Made by a program: the position numbers and the translations under genes. Below, piece by piece: positions 50,084-61,387 of a DNA stretch of 64,000 nucleotides (positions are counted from its first letter, which is position 1; each line of letters opens with the position of its first letter). Origin of the DNA: Acanthosoma haemorrhoidale. Lineage: Eukaryota > Arthropoda > Insecta > Hemiptera > Acanthosomatidae. Under the pieces are notes generated by a model that was given only the letters and a program-made list of their open reading frames with translations, made no database searches and was not told where the DNA came from. The DNA lies in assembly GCA_930367205.1 (NCBI GenBank), contig OV884015.1, positions 106,022,509 to 106,086,508 of the forward strand, read 5' to 3'.

Positions 50084-52949
50084 TACGGCGATGATGATCG
50101 GGACACTGTATCCAATATGTGCACACTTTAAAAGTCAGAGCTGGACTGACTGAAATCATAGGAAAGTTTGCAAGTGACGGTGGAGTGGGGGACCCAGGTA
50201 CCGAAATTCTTTATATTGGCAAACCCTCACCCAGGTAAAAACATCTTTTGACCTGCTGTAAATGTCTAAAAAAGACGATTTCTCTTTACTTCTATTTTTT
50301 TTTATACATGGAAAGAAACTACTATTTTTTTAATTTGAATTCAAAACCGAGGTTAATACTTCTGTTTTACAGAAGACCTAAAGGAGAATTATTTCGGGCA
50401 CGAATAATATAAGTGATCAATTGTAGTCTCATAATTAATATGTGAGCGGGGAAATATAACAAATATTGCAGGTTCCAGAAAAAACTCTAGGTTTTTTTAT
50501 TGTTCCTTGGTGGCTAGAATGCACAGAAACCTTCGACACATTTTCAAGTCTACCTATTCTTTCAAAAAAACGTCATATTGTAAAAATAGTAAACAAATAC
50601 AACGAATAATAAAACAAAAGGCCGTAGTTAGGAAAACGCACGTGGGAGAGCACTTACCATGAACAAATCAATTATGATACGGAATTTTTTCTACAGTATC
50701 GATAATATGTGACGACTGAAGGCGACAATTGTGTAAACAAATAATGTAAATACAGCTGAAGAAAAGTCCGACCTCCCCACCAACCCCGCTTCTGAGTTAA
50801 CAGTGATTTTCTTGAAACTTGAGAGAAGTTAGAATTTTAGTTTTGCCAAAGATTGAGGCAGACTAGAAGGTGTGTGTCATGATCTGCCAAGACTTTCAAA
50901 GCACTAAGTACCAAGCACCACAGTTGATTATCTAAGTACGCAAGTGTGCCATGTGATTAAGCCGAGACAGACTTTAAGCACTAAGTAACAAGCACTACAG
51001 TTGATTATCTAAGTACGCAAGTGCGCCCTGTGATTAAGCAGAGACAGACTTTAAGCACTAAGTACCAAGCCGATATTTCCGATTTTAGTTCTTCCCTTAA
51101 TTGATCAAACTTCCCGCTCAACTCTTTTTGCTCTTTATTATTTTCTTTAAGTGCGTTATTTTGACTGTTTAATTTTTCGTTTATTTCTTTATTATTTTCT
51201 TTTAATTTAATTATTTTCTGTTAAATTGACTGTTTAATTGGGCAAGGACCTGTTGCAACATCTTTGTCGTAGTGTTTTCACTCGGATTTACTTTGGGTTC
51301 GGGGTGTGGGTTCCCTGTTTTAGAGGCTGCGTTTGACCCAAAAGGTAGGCAGTATACCTGAATCTGACCTGGACATATTTGTTTTCGTGTGTGTACAACA
51401 AATGTGAAATTATGAGAAAATATAAATTGTTAGTACTAGTTATTATTCTAACATGCAATACCTCACAATTCCTTTGGTTTCTTTAGAATTTTTTCAGTTA
51501 ATCCCGGAGCGGCCCCCATTGAAACCTACCTTATTTTTTACCATTTATTTTTCTACTTTATTTGATCAATTTACCTTAACTAATTTGGCAGGTCCGTCAT
51601 GAGATTTTTAAATCAAATTGTTTTATGTCTTTGACATAGGAATTTATCCCGATTGAATCCCTGAGATTAAGCCGAGACAGACTTTAATCACTAAGTACCA
51701 AGCACTACAGTTGATTATCTAAGTACGCAAGTGTGCCCTGTGAATAAGCCGAGACAGACTTTAAGAACTAAGTAATAATAATAATAATCTGACGTATTTT
51801 TCAATAGAATGATTTCTTCTTTTAATTTTGAATTTACATTATAATTATATTATTAAAATATTAAATGATTAAAAAAGTCCGCACATTTTGAGGACCCTAC
51901 TTCCACACTTGGTCATTAGCACTATAGCACTCTCTTAACCGCTATTTTCACGATTAATCCGGTGTTGATTATCACAGCGATGTGTCTGAAAGTCCATTTT
52001 GTTCTTACAACATTTTATCAAGGTTTATATCAACGCACATTTCCAGATTAGTGAAAATATATTTAAATAAATATTTATTTAAAGGAATTTACAATCTGCT
52101 CTAATAGGGCGTATATATATACATAGCCTGGGATTCCCCAGATTCATCAGGGAAATGTCCTTATTCGTTAAAAAGAATTCATGGATCAGGGATACAACCC
52201 CTTACTAACACTGCTCTTGCATCTTCGTCACTGGTGTGCAGTAACAGTGGAGACAATGAGAGACTACCTGTAGAAGAAGCCTGGGTAAGAACTCCAAAGG
52301 ATGTTTTAGCATCAAAAGGTTTATTTACTAACGTTATTTTTAGTGGGGTCCTCCATTGTTTAAATCAGTAAGTCTAAATAGGGTTTAGTTTGGATTTGTA
52401 CATGAGAATTTCGTTTTCAAATTTGGGATGTGATTTTTTGACTGAGAGACATGTTCCATGTTGGTCCGTTCTGAAGTTGGAATATTAGGTTTAGAACTGA
52501 ATGTGTTGTGGGATGACCAAAAATAAAAAAACCCTGCGAATAATAAATTGTTCCCATCATTCAATAACATAAATTAAATTAAACATAAAACCAGCAATGT
52601 ACAGTAACTCTTTTTAGTTAGCAAGAGTTAAAATAAGGTTTGACAATCCTTAAAATGCAAAGTAAATCGAGCTAAGGAGCTTAAGAGGAGGAGGAGAGTG
52701 GAGAAGGTGAAGTTCAATATTGCTACAGCTGAAATACAATCCGGTGTTGTATATTAGAAGTTCCTTCCTCTGTAAATAAATTTCTTCCGTGTTGTTGAAT
52801 ATTGTCAACTAATAATATAATATTAATAAAACCTTATACTATCATTGAATATTGTTTTGTTTGTTATTGTGAATATATCTCTTAGATTTGGATTTATTAG
52901 TGTGTTTCAACATCCATCTTCTGTTGAAAATAGGCTCTTAGAGTAAAGC

Positions 52950-53210
52950 GTGAGTAAAAATATTTTCTTAAAAATTAAAACTATTCTAAAACGTAAACTT
53001 TCCGTTTGGAAGATCTTTGTTGATGATGAAAAGAGAGATATGGCCCGAGGACGATACAAACAACACACAGTGCACTTCACAAATGGACTGAGCTTTACAT
53101 TTGTAACAATTTGTATTCACAAATTTTTAAGAGATACCAATCATATAGCTGAGTGGTTAGCTTCACTGTTTGCAAGTTCACAAGTCTTTTGGGGCTTGTA
53201 CACTTGTTAA
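52950..53210 (+). other. invariant open block, unit 7
   Basis: Same 86 residues as unit 1. Last copy in the window, since unit 8 is cut before it. Confidence 0.28.
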
Positions 53211-55167
53211 TTAAGTATTAAGCCCACTATCTCATTATTTAGTAGGGGTATGATGTTATAAGGAAAATGCAGCGGAAGCTAGTTCTTTTGTTAAATTAGG
53301 AATGACAAAACGAATGAAATATGGATAAATAATCTTATATTTAGCATTAAAATAAAACAGTAATCACTATACTTTATATACATTACATATAACATGAATA
53401 ATAATAAATCATATAATTTTATAAAATATTTCTTACATTATTAATTTTTACATAGCAGTTTATGAAATTTCTATGATTAAATTGCATGAATTGTTCCCTT
53501 TTAATTTTTTATTAAATTATGACATTATATAATTCGGGAAGTAGGACAAGTAATACACAAATACAATAATAATCGTCATCATGGCAATAAAAGCCTTAGC
53601 ATATACATCGGTCTGACAATACGGTTATAAGACAACGTACTAATAAATCCCAGACATACTTGAAGGTTAATAAAAAAAATTATTTGATAATAATTCAATT
53701 AGTATATGATAATGATTTGGGGTACAAAAAATAATTGGAATACAAATATTTTAGGCTCATGACGTCATGATATATCTTGATTGTTAAAGTTTGTGAAGTC
53801 TGTTGTTGTCTGCATGAAGATAACTGAATGAAGTCTGCTGATAGGCTGCTAAGTAGTACGAGCCTTCGACATCTGCAATAGTGATACAAATTAGTTATAA
53901 ATGCAAAATAAGAATAAAATAAATAGAAAATCTTCTTATGACTAATGATTTCATATCATCCTCATAATTTAAAAATGGTTTATACCAAAAATAGAGAAAA
54001 ATTCGTCCATATCTTTTGAAATCGTTGTACATTATTTCATTTACTAAAATAAATCGAAAAAATTTTACCTTTAAATTTGATGATATGATTGTAGTTGTGA
54101 TCACCAGTGATCCAGGTGGGATGACTCCGTGCTCTTTGGATGGTGGAGTTTCATGTATACATCATGTCCACATAATGCCAATAATGAATTTTTTCAGGCT
54201 CCTTACTAGATAGTTAGGGTCACTAGGCAGATGAGGTATTCATTTTTTTTCTGAAATAAATTTGGTTATACATACAAAGTCATATTACAATAAATATAAA
54301 AAAATCTTCTAATATGAAAACAGTTTAATATCATCCTTATAAATAAAAAAAGCTAATTCAAAATATAAATAAAAGTTGGTAACATAATTTTGCGTAAAAA
54401 AATCATGCATATGTACGTATGTAAAACAGTTATATAAGTTGAGGGAATCAACTGATATCGGTTTCAAATTATCACTTCTATCTACAGACTCTAATTACAA
54501 CTTTAAAAACTTTCAGTATCTCTTATCAATGTAACCTTTCTCAAATACTATACTGTACTTAACTATAAATCTTTCTATTTTCATATCATCTAATTTTATT
54601 TTGAACCCGTCTTCTTCGATATGTTCATTAAAATTCACTTTAACTTCTTCATTTTTTTCTTTCTTCTTCTCTGTATTTCTTGTTTCATCTTCTTTCTTCT
54701 GTATTATTTGTAGATTCTCATTATGGATTAATCTAAACATTTTTATAATATCTAATCCTTTAAGAAAATCTTCAAAATAATCTCTCTTGACAATGAACAC
54801 ATCAACATATTTTCTATGTCAAAAATGTTTAATTTTTGAGTTACTAAACTTTTTTTTCACACCATTGACTGTTTTTAAAAGTATCTTATTTACTTCTTCT
54901 GTCTTTTTCTTTATATTAGGTAATTTTGAATTTATTATAGAGCATTGGGATCCTGGATCGGATGTCCCATTTACCTGTTACTTCTCTTTTTATGATATTT
55001 TTACTTTAATCAATGGTGTGGTTATTCGTTTTTATGTTCAGTAATTAGATCTACTTCTAATACTAAGTTGCTTCCTATTATTCTAGTTTCATTTTTTATC
55101 TATTTTAAACCGGCATGAAGCATCTTCATGATCCCTGATACAATTGCTTAATTGTTCACAGTTATTC

Positions 55168-55520
55168 CATGGATTTTTCTCTTGAAATTTGTTTTTACTG
55201 TACAGGTTTTCCATTTTCCTTTGTTATGAATTTTTTTTGTTCACTAGGCCCTCACATTTTCTAATTTTATAAAATATTCTAGATGAATTATCACGTTTTT
55301 CTTGATCTATCTTTTTTCTGATAAAGTAGGTAAACCCGCAGTTAGTGCATGGATCTTTTCCCTTGAAATTTGTTTTTACTGTACAGGTTTTCCATTTTCC
55401 TTTGTTATGAATTTTTTTTGTTTACTAGGCCCTCACATTTTATAATTTTATAAAATATTCTAGATGAATTATCACGTTATTCTTGATCTATCTTTTTTCT
55501 GATAAAGTAGGTAAACCTGC
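55168..55520. repeat. 180-bp minisatellite, 2 copies, unit 7
   Basis: 353 bp, the shortest array in the window. It lacks the TTTCATAAAATAATC copy type found first in other units. Confidence 0.92.
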
Positions 55521-56351
55521 TATAAGCTATTATAAAGATATAAGCATCACTAAAGACTGTTTAGCATTTGAGTTTTTGCATGTAAGCTTCTCAATCATAA
55601 ACTTTTCTGCTATATGTTTTAAATTTAGTTGATTCTCTTTCTTCTGTGTGGATTCAATGTTATTTTTTCTCATGATTGTTCCGCATTTAAATCATCAAAA
55701 TACATTGTTTTCATTTTCTCTGTTAATGTAATCCACACTGTCTTCTCTTCACCTCTCTTACTAAAACTATTTTTCAGTCTTTTATAAATATAATTATTCT
55801 ATAAAGTTGGTAACAAAATTGTGCGAACAATAATCATGCATATATCTTTATCTATCATTTATATTATTTACTTATATTATAAGAATAAAATCTTCTCATA
55901 CGAAGGCAGTTTAATATCAAACTTATGAATAAAAAAAAGTTTGCTAAAAAAATAAATAAAAGCTGAAAAAATATTTTGCGTACAAAAATCATGCATATAT
56001 ATTTTGCTATCAATTATATTATTTACTTATATTATAAAAAAACAAATATTCTCATATGAACACAGTCAATTATAATCTTTATAAATAAATAAATCGTTAT
56101 TCATCTTAAGGTAAAAAATTCATATCGTGCTTAAAATTAAAAAAAGTTTATTCAAATAATAAATAAAAACATTATACTTACAAATATCATGCATATATAT
56201 CTATCATTTATATTATTTACTTATATGGTAAGAAAAAAAATGTCTCATGCGAAAACAGTTTAATATCATCCTTATATATCAAGAAATTGTTATATATAAA
56301 AATAAAAAGAAAAATTGGTTAAAAAAAATGGTTATAAAAATCATGCATGTA

Positions 56352-59300
56352 TATATATCTATCATTCATATCATTATTTACTTTCTCACTACTATTATAC
56401 TCACTCATTACTATATATATGATTTCTCATACGACAACAGTTAATTATCATCCTTAATAATCAAATAAGATTATTCAATAATTTATACCCAACAGATTTC
56501 CAGATATTGACACCACGACTCTAACTGTTTTTTAGGAGTGAACTATTCCAGAGACGAAGATACTTGCTATCTTAACTACAGGCCACTACGATACACCATA
56601 CAGACCACAGATGTTGGTAGGCTAGGGGAAGTAGAAGGGTTAAGTCTTTGAAATATTGACCGAACCTTTTTGACCTAATGACAACTATCAATATGTTAAA
56701 ATAAATTACCGTAAGACCATAAAATTATATCTTTCAGAGACCGTAAGCTTAACCATAGCAATAAAAACTATATCCAATTTTTATGAGATTATACAAAATT
56801 TTATTTCACCAGGACCATATTTAATTGAACGCAGCAGAATTAATCTCTAGCCTAATCAATCGTAACAATGTTAACCTTAAGTAGTCCTGGATTCTTCTCA
56901 TAAAACTCCACACCCCTATCAGAAAGCCATGCTGAAATTGCTGGCTTAAGTTTAGGCTGTCCATCAAGGGAGTGCAACCCTCTACCCGTTATAATAGAAA
57001 CAAAAGTGGTCTTACGACCGGAATCTCGAAGCCTGGAAGTGACTTCATCTATGAAGAGGTCAAGTACGTCCAGAGCTTCGGACACGAATAGGAAATGCAA
57101 ATCTAAACGTGTCCATGTATCATTCACATGATACCTAATAATCGACCTAGCAGACAAAGGCCTAATCCTTCTACCTCCCTCGGTACTCCACCTGGTCTTT
57201 GTGTAAGGCGGTTGATCTAAAGGTGTGAGGAAGCAAATAGCTTCGTCTACGGAATCGTTCACTCCGGCTAAAACAAAAGTTAGTGTTTGTTCGTCCATGT
57301 CTGGGAATCTGTTGGATAAATAAGTTAACGAAGTAGACTTACTCATTACGGCGATGATGATCGGGACACTGTATCCAATATGTGCACACTTTAAAAGTCA
57401 GAGCTGGACTGACTGAAATCATAGGAAAGTTTGCAAGTGACGGTGGAGTGGGGGACCCAGGTACCGAAATTCTTTATATTGGCAAACCCTCACCCAGGTA
57501 TAAACATCTTTTGACCTGGTGTAAATGTCTAAAAAAGACGATTTCTCTTTACTTCTATTTTTTTTTATACATGGAAAGAAACTACTATTTTTTTAATTTG
57601 AATTCAAAACCGAGGTTAATACTTCTGTTTTACAGAAGACCTAAAGGAGAATTATTTCGGGCACGAATAATAAAAGTGATCAATTGTAGTCTCATAATTA
57701 ATATGTGAGCGGGGAAATATACCAAATATTGCAGGTTCCAGAAAAAATTCTAGGTTTTTTTATTGTTCCTTGGTGGCTAGAATGCACAGAAACCTTCGAC
57801 ACATTTTCAAGTCTACCTATTCTTTCAAAAAAACGTCATATTGTAAAAATAGTAAACAAATACAACGAATAATAAAACAAAAGGCCGTAGTTAGGAAAAC
57901 GCACGTGGGAGAGCACTTACCATGAACAAATCAATTATGATACGGAATTTTTTCTACAGTATCGATAATATGTGACGACTGAAGGCGACAATTGTGTAAA
58001 CAAATAATGTAAATACAGCTGAAGAAAAGTCCGACCTCCCCACAACCCCGCTTCTGAGTTAACAGTGATTTTCTTGAAACTTGAGAGAAGTTAGAATTTT
58101 AGTTTTGCCAAAGATTGAGGCAGACTAGAAGGTGTGTGTCATGATCTGCCAAGACTTTCAAAGCACTAAGTACCAAGCACCACAGTTGATTATCTAAGTA
58201 CGCAAGTGTGCCATGTGATTAAGCCGAGACAGACTTTAAGCACTAAGTAACAAGCACTACAGTTGATTATCTAAGTACGCAAGTGCGCCCTGTGATTAAG
58301 CAGAGACAGACTTTAAGCACTAAGTACCAAGCCGATATTTCCGATTTTAGTTCTTCCCTTAATTGATCAAACTTCCCGCTCAACTCTTTTTGTTCTTTAT
58401 TATTTTCTTTAAGTGCGTTATTTTGACTGTTTAATTTTTCGTTTATTTCTTTATTATTTTCTTTTAATTTAATTATTTTCTGTTAAATTGACTGTTTAAT
58501 TGGGCAAGGACCTGTTGCAACATCTTTGTCGTAGTGTTTTCACTCGGATTTACTTTGGGTTCGGGGTGTGGGTTCCCTGTTTTAGAGGCTGCGTTTGACC
58601 CAAAAGGTAGGCAGTATACCTGAAACTGACCTGGACATATTTGTTTTCGTGTGTGTACAACAAATGTGAAATTATGAGAAAATATAAATTGTTAGTGGTT
58701 AGTACTAGTTATTATTCTAACATGCAATACCTCACAATTCCTTTGGTTTCTTTAGAATTTTTTAAGTTAATCCCGGAGCGGCCCCCATTGAAACCTACCT
58801 TATTTTTTACCATTTATTTTTCTACTTTATTTGATCAATTTACCTTAACTAATTTGGCAGGTCCGTCATGAGATTTTTAAATCAAATTGTTTTATGTCTT
58901 TGACATAGGAATTTATCCCGATTGAATCCCTGAGATTAAGCCGAGACAGACTTTAATCACTAAGTACCAAGCACTACAGTTGATTATCTAAGTATGCAAG
59001 TGTGCCCTGTGATTAAGCCGAGACAGACTTTAAGAACTAAGTAATAATAATAATAATCTGACGTATTTTTCAATAGAATGATTTCTTCTTTTAATTTTGA
59101 ATTTACATTATAATTATATTATTAAAATATTAAATGATTAAAAAAGTCCGCACATTTTGAGGACCCTACTTCCACACTTGGTCATTAGCACTGTAGCACT
59201 CTCTTAACCGCTATTTTCACGATTAATCCGGTGTTGATTATCACAGCGATGTGTCTGAAAGTCCATTTTGTTCTTACAACATTTTATCAAGGTTTATATC

Positions 59301-59390
59301 AACGCACATTTCCAGATTAGTGAAAATATATTTAAATAAATATTTATTTAAAGGAATTTACAATCTGCTCTAATAGGGCGTATATATATA
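56352..59390. repeat. tandem unit 8, truncated (3039 bp)
   Basis: Left part of a unit through the 77-bp repeats and the AT-rich stretch, stopping at GCGTATATATATA. There other units continue CATAGCCTGGG, but here gypsy LTR sequence follows. It mixes variants: the donor GTATAA and flank ATAAAAACTA of unit 2 with the coiled-coil state of units 5-7. Confidence 0.9.
56852..57346 (-). CDS. CUE-Smr protein, 164 aa, unit 8 (two substitutions)
   Basis: Full-length copy with two amino-acid changes: Asp12 to Asn beside the CUE RFPDM motif, and Val118 to Ile just before TGRG. Both arise from G to A on the coding strand. D82, H84 and R122 are kept. It is the only divergent copy and lies at the array edge, where gene conversion with other units may be less frequent. 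Confidence 0.9.
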   Translation of the reverse strand: MSKSTSLTYLSNRFPDMDEQTLTFVLAGVNDSVDEAICFLTPLDQPPYTKTRWSTEGGRRIRPLSARSIIRYHVNDTWTRLDLHFLFVSEALDVLDLFIDEVTSRLRDSGRKTTFVSIITGRGLHSLDGQPKLKPAISAWLSDRGVEFYEKNPGLLKVNIVTID

Positions 59391-59455
59391 TAATGGTTCT
59401 TAGGGACGACAGAAAAACAAGGTTGTGTTGCTCTGTAAAACAAAGAACCATTATA
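59389..59455. other. 13-bp inverted repeat at array/LTR junction
   Basis: TATAATGGTTCTT at 59389-59401 is the exact reverse complement of AAGAACCATTATA at 59443-59455. The 41-base loop is within the LTR end. It overlaps the array breakpoint, so part of it may be target sequence. Confidence 0.6.
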
Positions 59456-59668
59456 AAACGACATTCAATGTTTATTCTCCTGTCGATTCGGTTTGTTTTA
59501 TAATAAAAAATAATTAAGTCAAATATTAAGTTTAGCTTGCTTTCACTGCTTGCCTAACACTCACGTAACCTCCCTGCTGATAACTCTAGTATCATTCTCT
59601 TCAACGCCTGCATTATCTACGTTGGTGCGGCGTGCTAATTCAAATTAAAGAAATACATTTTCTTTACA
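59394..59668 (-). repeat. 3' LTR of right gypsy element (about 275 bp)
   Basis: On the - strand it begins TGTAAAG directly after the G-rich polypurine tract and ends ...GAACCA at 59394, next to array-like TATATA sequence. It shares blocks with the left LTR (TTATCAG near GGAGGTTACGTGAG; TTTGTTTTACAGAG). The left boundary is uncertain by a few bases because of the TA repeat. Confidence 0.65.
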
Positions 59669-59681
59669 TCTCCCCCCCCCC
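59669..59681 (-). other. polypurine tract of right gypsy element
   Basis: On the - strand, ten G then AGA lie directly before TGTAAAG. Same position as the left element's tract. Confidence 0.7.
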
Positions 59682-59734
59682 AGAAGCGAAAATATTTACA
59701 AAGGAAGAAAACTTTTTTGCTGATAGGACATCCT

Positions 59735-61294
59735 TTACTCGGGATTGTCCTGAAAACTAGGGATAAGTTTTGAAACGTGGAATAGATTTGATTCGGTTTT
59801 TCTATGTCCTGTGTTGATCCTGTATATCGAGTTTGATATTTTCTCTATTATTTTATATGGTCCAATTCTGAGTTCGTCAAGTTTCTTCCTGTTTAGTTTG
59901 TTTCCATTCTCTATGTATACCATATCGTTTTCGTTAAACTCGTGATCCTTTCGGTGCTTGTCGAATAGTTGTTTGTTGTATGTGTGTGATTTTATTGTAT
60001 TGTGAAGCGCTTTTTCTTTATCCTTAATCCAATCTCTGTTTGCTATGTCTCGTTTCAATTCATTTGGAACTATTTTAAAGTCTGTACCATCAAGCAAGTA
60101 GCTGGGGGTGAAACCGGTAACGGAATGTTCTGTGTTGTTGTATTTATCTATGCACACTCGAGCTATTGTTGTCCATGCCGTTTTTTGTGTTCGTTCGTTT
60201 ATTTTACACCTTATTTTGTTCACTATGGTTTGGTTTAGCCGTTCATTTAGACCATTCGAAAATGGTGAGTTTACTGCTGTAAAAATTATAGGGATTTTTT
60301 TTCCTTTAAAAAATTTTTAAATTCTTTGGAGTTTATACCTGGATATTGGTCACTAAGGATTGTACCGATTTTACTTGTTTCTATCACTTCATTTACTAGT
60401 TTTATAAAGTCCGTTGCATTTTGCGTTTTTGAAGTATGTATGAAAGCATACCTTGTGTAGTGGTCAACCAACAGGTGTAAGTATTTCTTCGTCGATCTCG
60501 AGCCTCCAAAGCCTCCTATCGTATCTATCGACATTATTTCGAAGGGCTTTGTTGCTGGACCTAAATGGGACATGAGGCCGAATTTTGTTTGTCCTCTAGA
60601 TTTGTTTTTAATACATACCTCACAATTGCTGCAGATATTTTTGATATTTTTTGTTAGGTTTTTTGCTGTATACAAGGGGCCTATTTTGTTTTGCATTTGT
60701 TTTATGCCAATGTGACACATGTCTTTATGTACATTTTGTATGAATTTTATACTAAATTCCTCAGATAGTAAAATTTTTTCTTTATCTTTTATTTTCTTGT
60801 AGTAGACGTCGTTTTTTTTTGTTAAACCTGTTTTATTTAGTAGTTCTTGATTTTCTGACTGGTCTTGAATGATATCTGATAATTTTATTAGATTAACAAT
60901 TTTTAATTGTTCTTTTTTGTTATCTTCTGGTGCCAGTACTGGGTTCCTGCTCAAACAGTCTGCTTCTAGATTGTATTTACCTGGAGCATATTTTATATTA
61001 AAATCATATTGCGACAAATAATAAGTTAGGTCTCCTAGCTCTTCGTCTGGTCTGGCTTTTATATTCATATTTTCCAATGGTTTATGGTCTGAGTATACCG
61101 TGAATGACTTCCCAATCAACCAATATTGCCAGTATCTAATGGCTTCTTTAATAGCTAAGCATTCCAGATATATCGCTTTTTTTTTCTTTTGTGCTTCGTT
61201 TAGTTTTTTTGAGAAGTATGCTACTGGTTTTTGTTTTCCGTTTTCTTGTATTTGTTTTAATACTGCACCTAATCCTTCTATTGATGCATCGGTG

Positions 61295-61298
<4 letters not shown>
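59735..61298 (-). pseudogene. pol: gypsy pol, RNase H and integrase, frameshifted and 5'-interrupted
   Basis: RNase H begins at YTDAS immediately after the LINE poly(A). The first two integrase Asp residues (in SIDTIGG and LSDQYPG) are in the upstream frame, which ends at 60286. The Glu-containing motif, the rest of the core and the C-terminal module (IGPYKI) are in another frame ending at 59735. The shift coincides with an 8-base T run (A on the coding strand) at 60295-60302. The zinc-binding His and Cys pattern is kept. With both a frameshift and a LINE in its pol, this copy should not make functional enzyme. Confidence 0.88.

Positions 61299-61325
<27 letters not shown>
61299..61325 (-). 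other. LINE poly(A) tail
   Basis: 27 consecutive T on the + strand, which is A on the element's strand. It sits between the LINE 3' UTR and gypsy RNase H and fixes the 3' insertion junction. Confidence 0.88.
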
Positions 61326-61387
61326 GTTCCGGCATTTGTGCACCGCGGCCTCAGTGAGACCTATTGTGCGCCGTCCATAACCCTGTC

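Larger units (their letters stand above)
49089..56351. repeat. tandem unit 7 (7263 bp)
   Basis: Resembles units 5-6 but has only two minisatellite copies. The + open frame after the coiled coil has lost nine bases (GTTAGTGGTTAGTAC to GTTAGTAC near 51430). Confidence 0.92.
59394..61298 (-). mobile_element. second Ty3/gypsy element, 3' part, interrupted by a LINE
   Basis: Read on the - strand: RNase H, integrase, polypurine tract and 3' LTR. The 5' part would continue beyond the LINE, right of the window. RNase H and integrase are clearly related to those of the left element, but with many substitutions, so it is another subfamily or an older copy. Its 3' end faces the array. Confidence 0.88.

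Noticed and set aside
1986..59390. The array unit as a Maverick/Polinton, Helitron or endogenous virus
   Set aside because: No polymerase, integrase, helicase or capsid-like gene and no terminal repeats in the unit; the period start is arbitrary.
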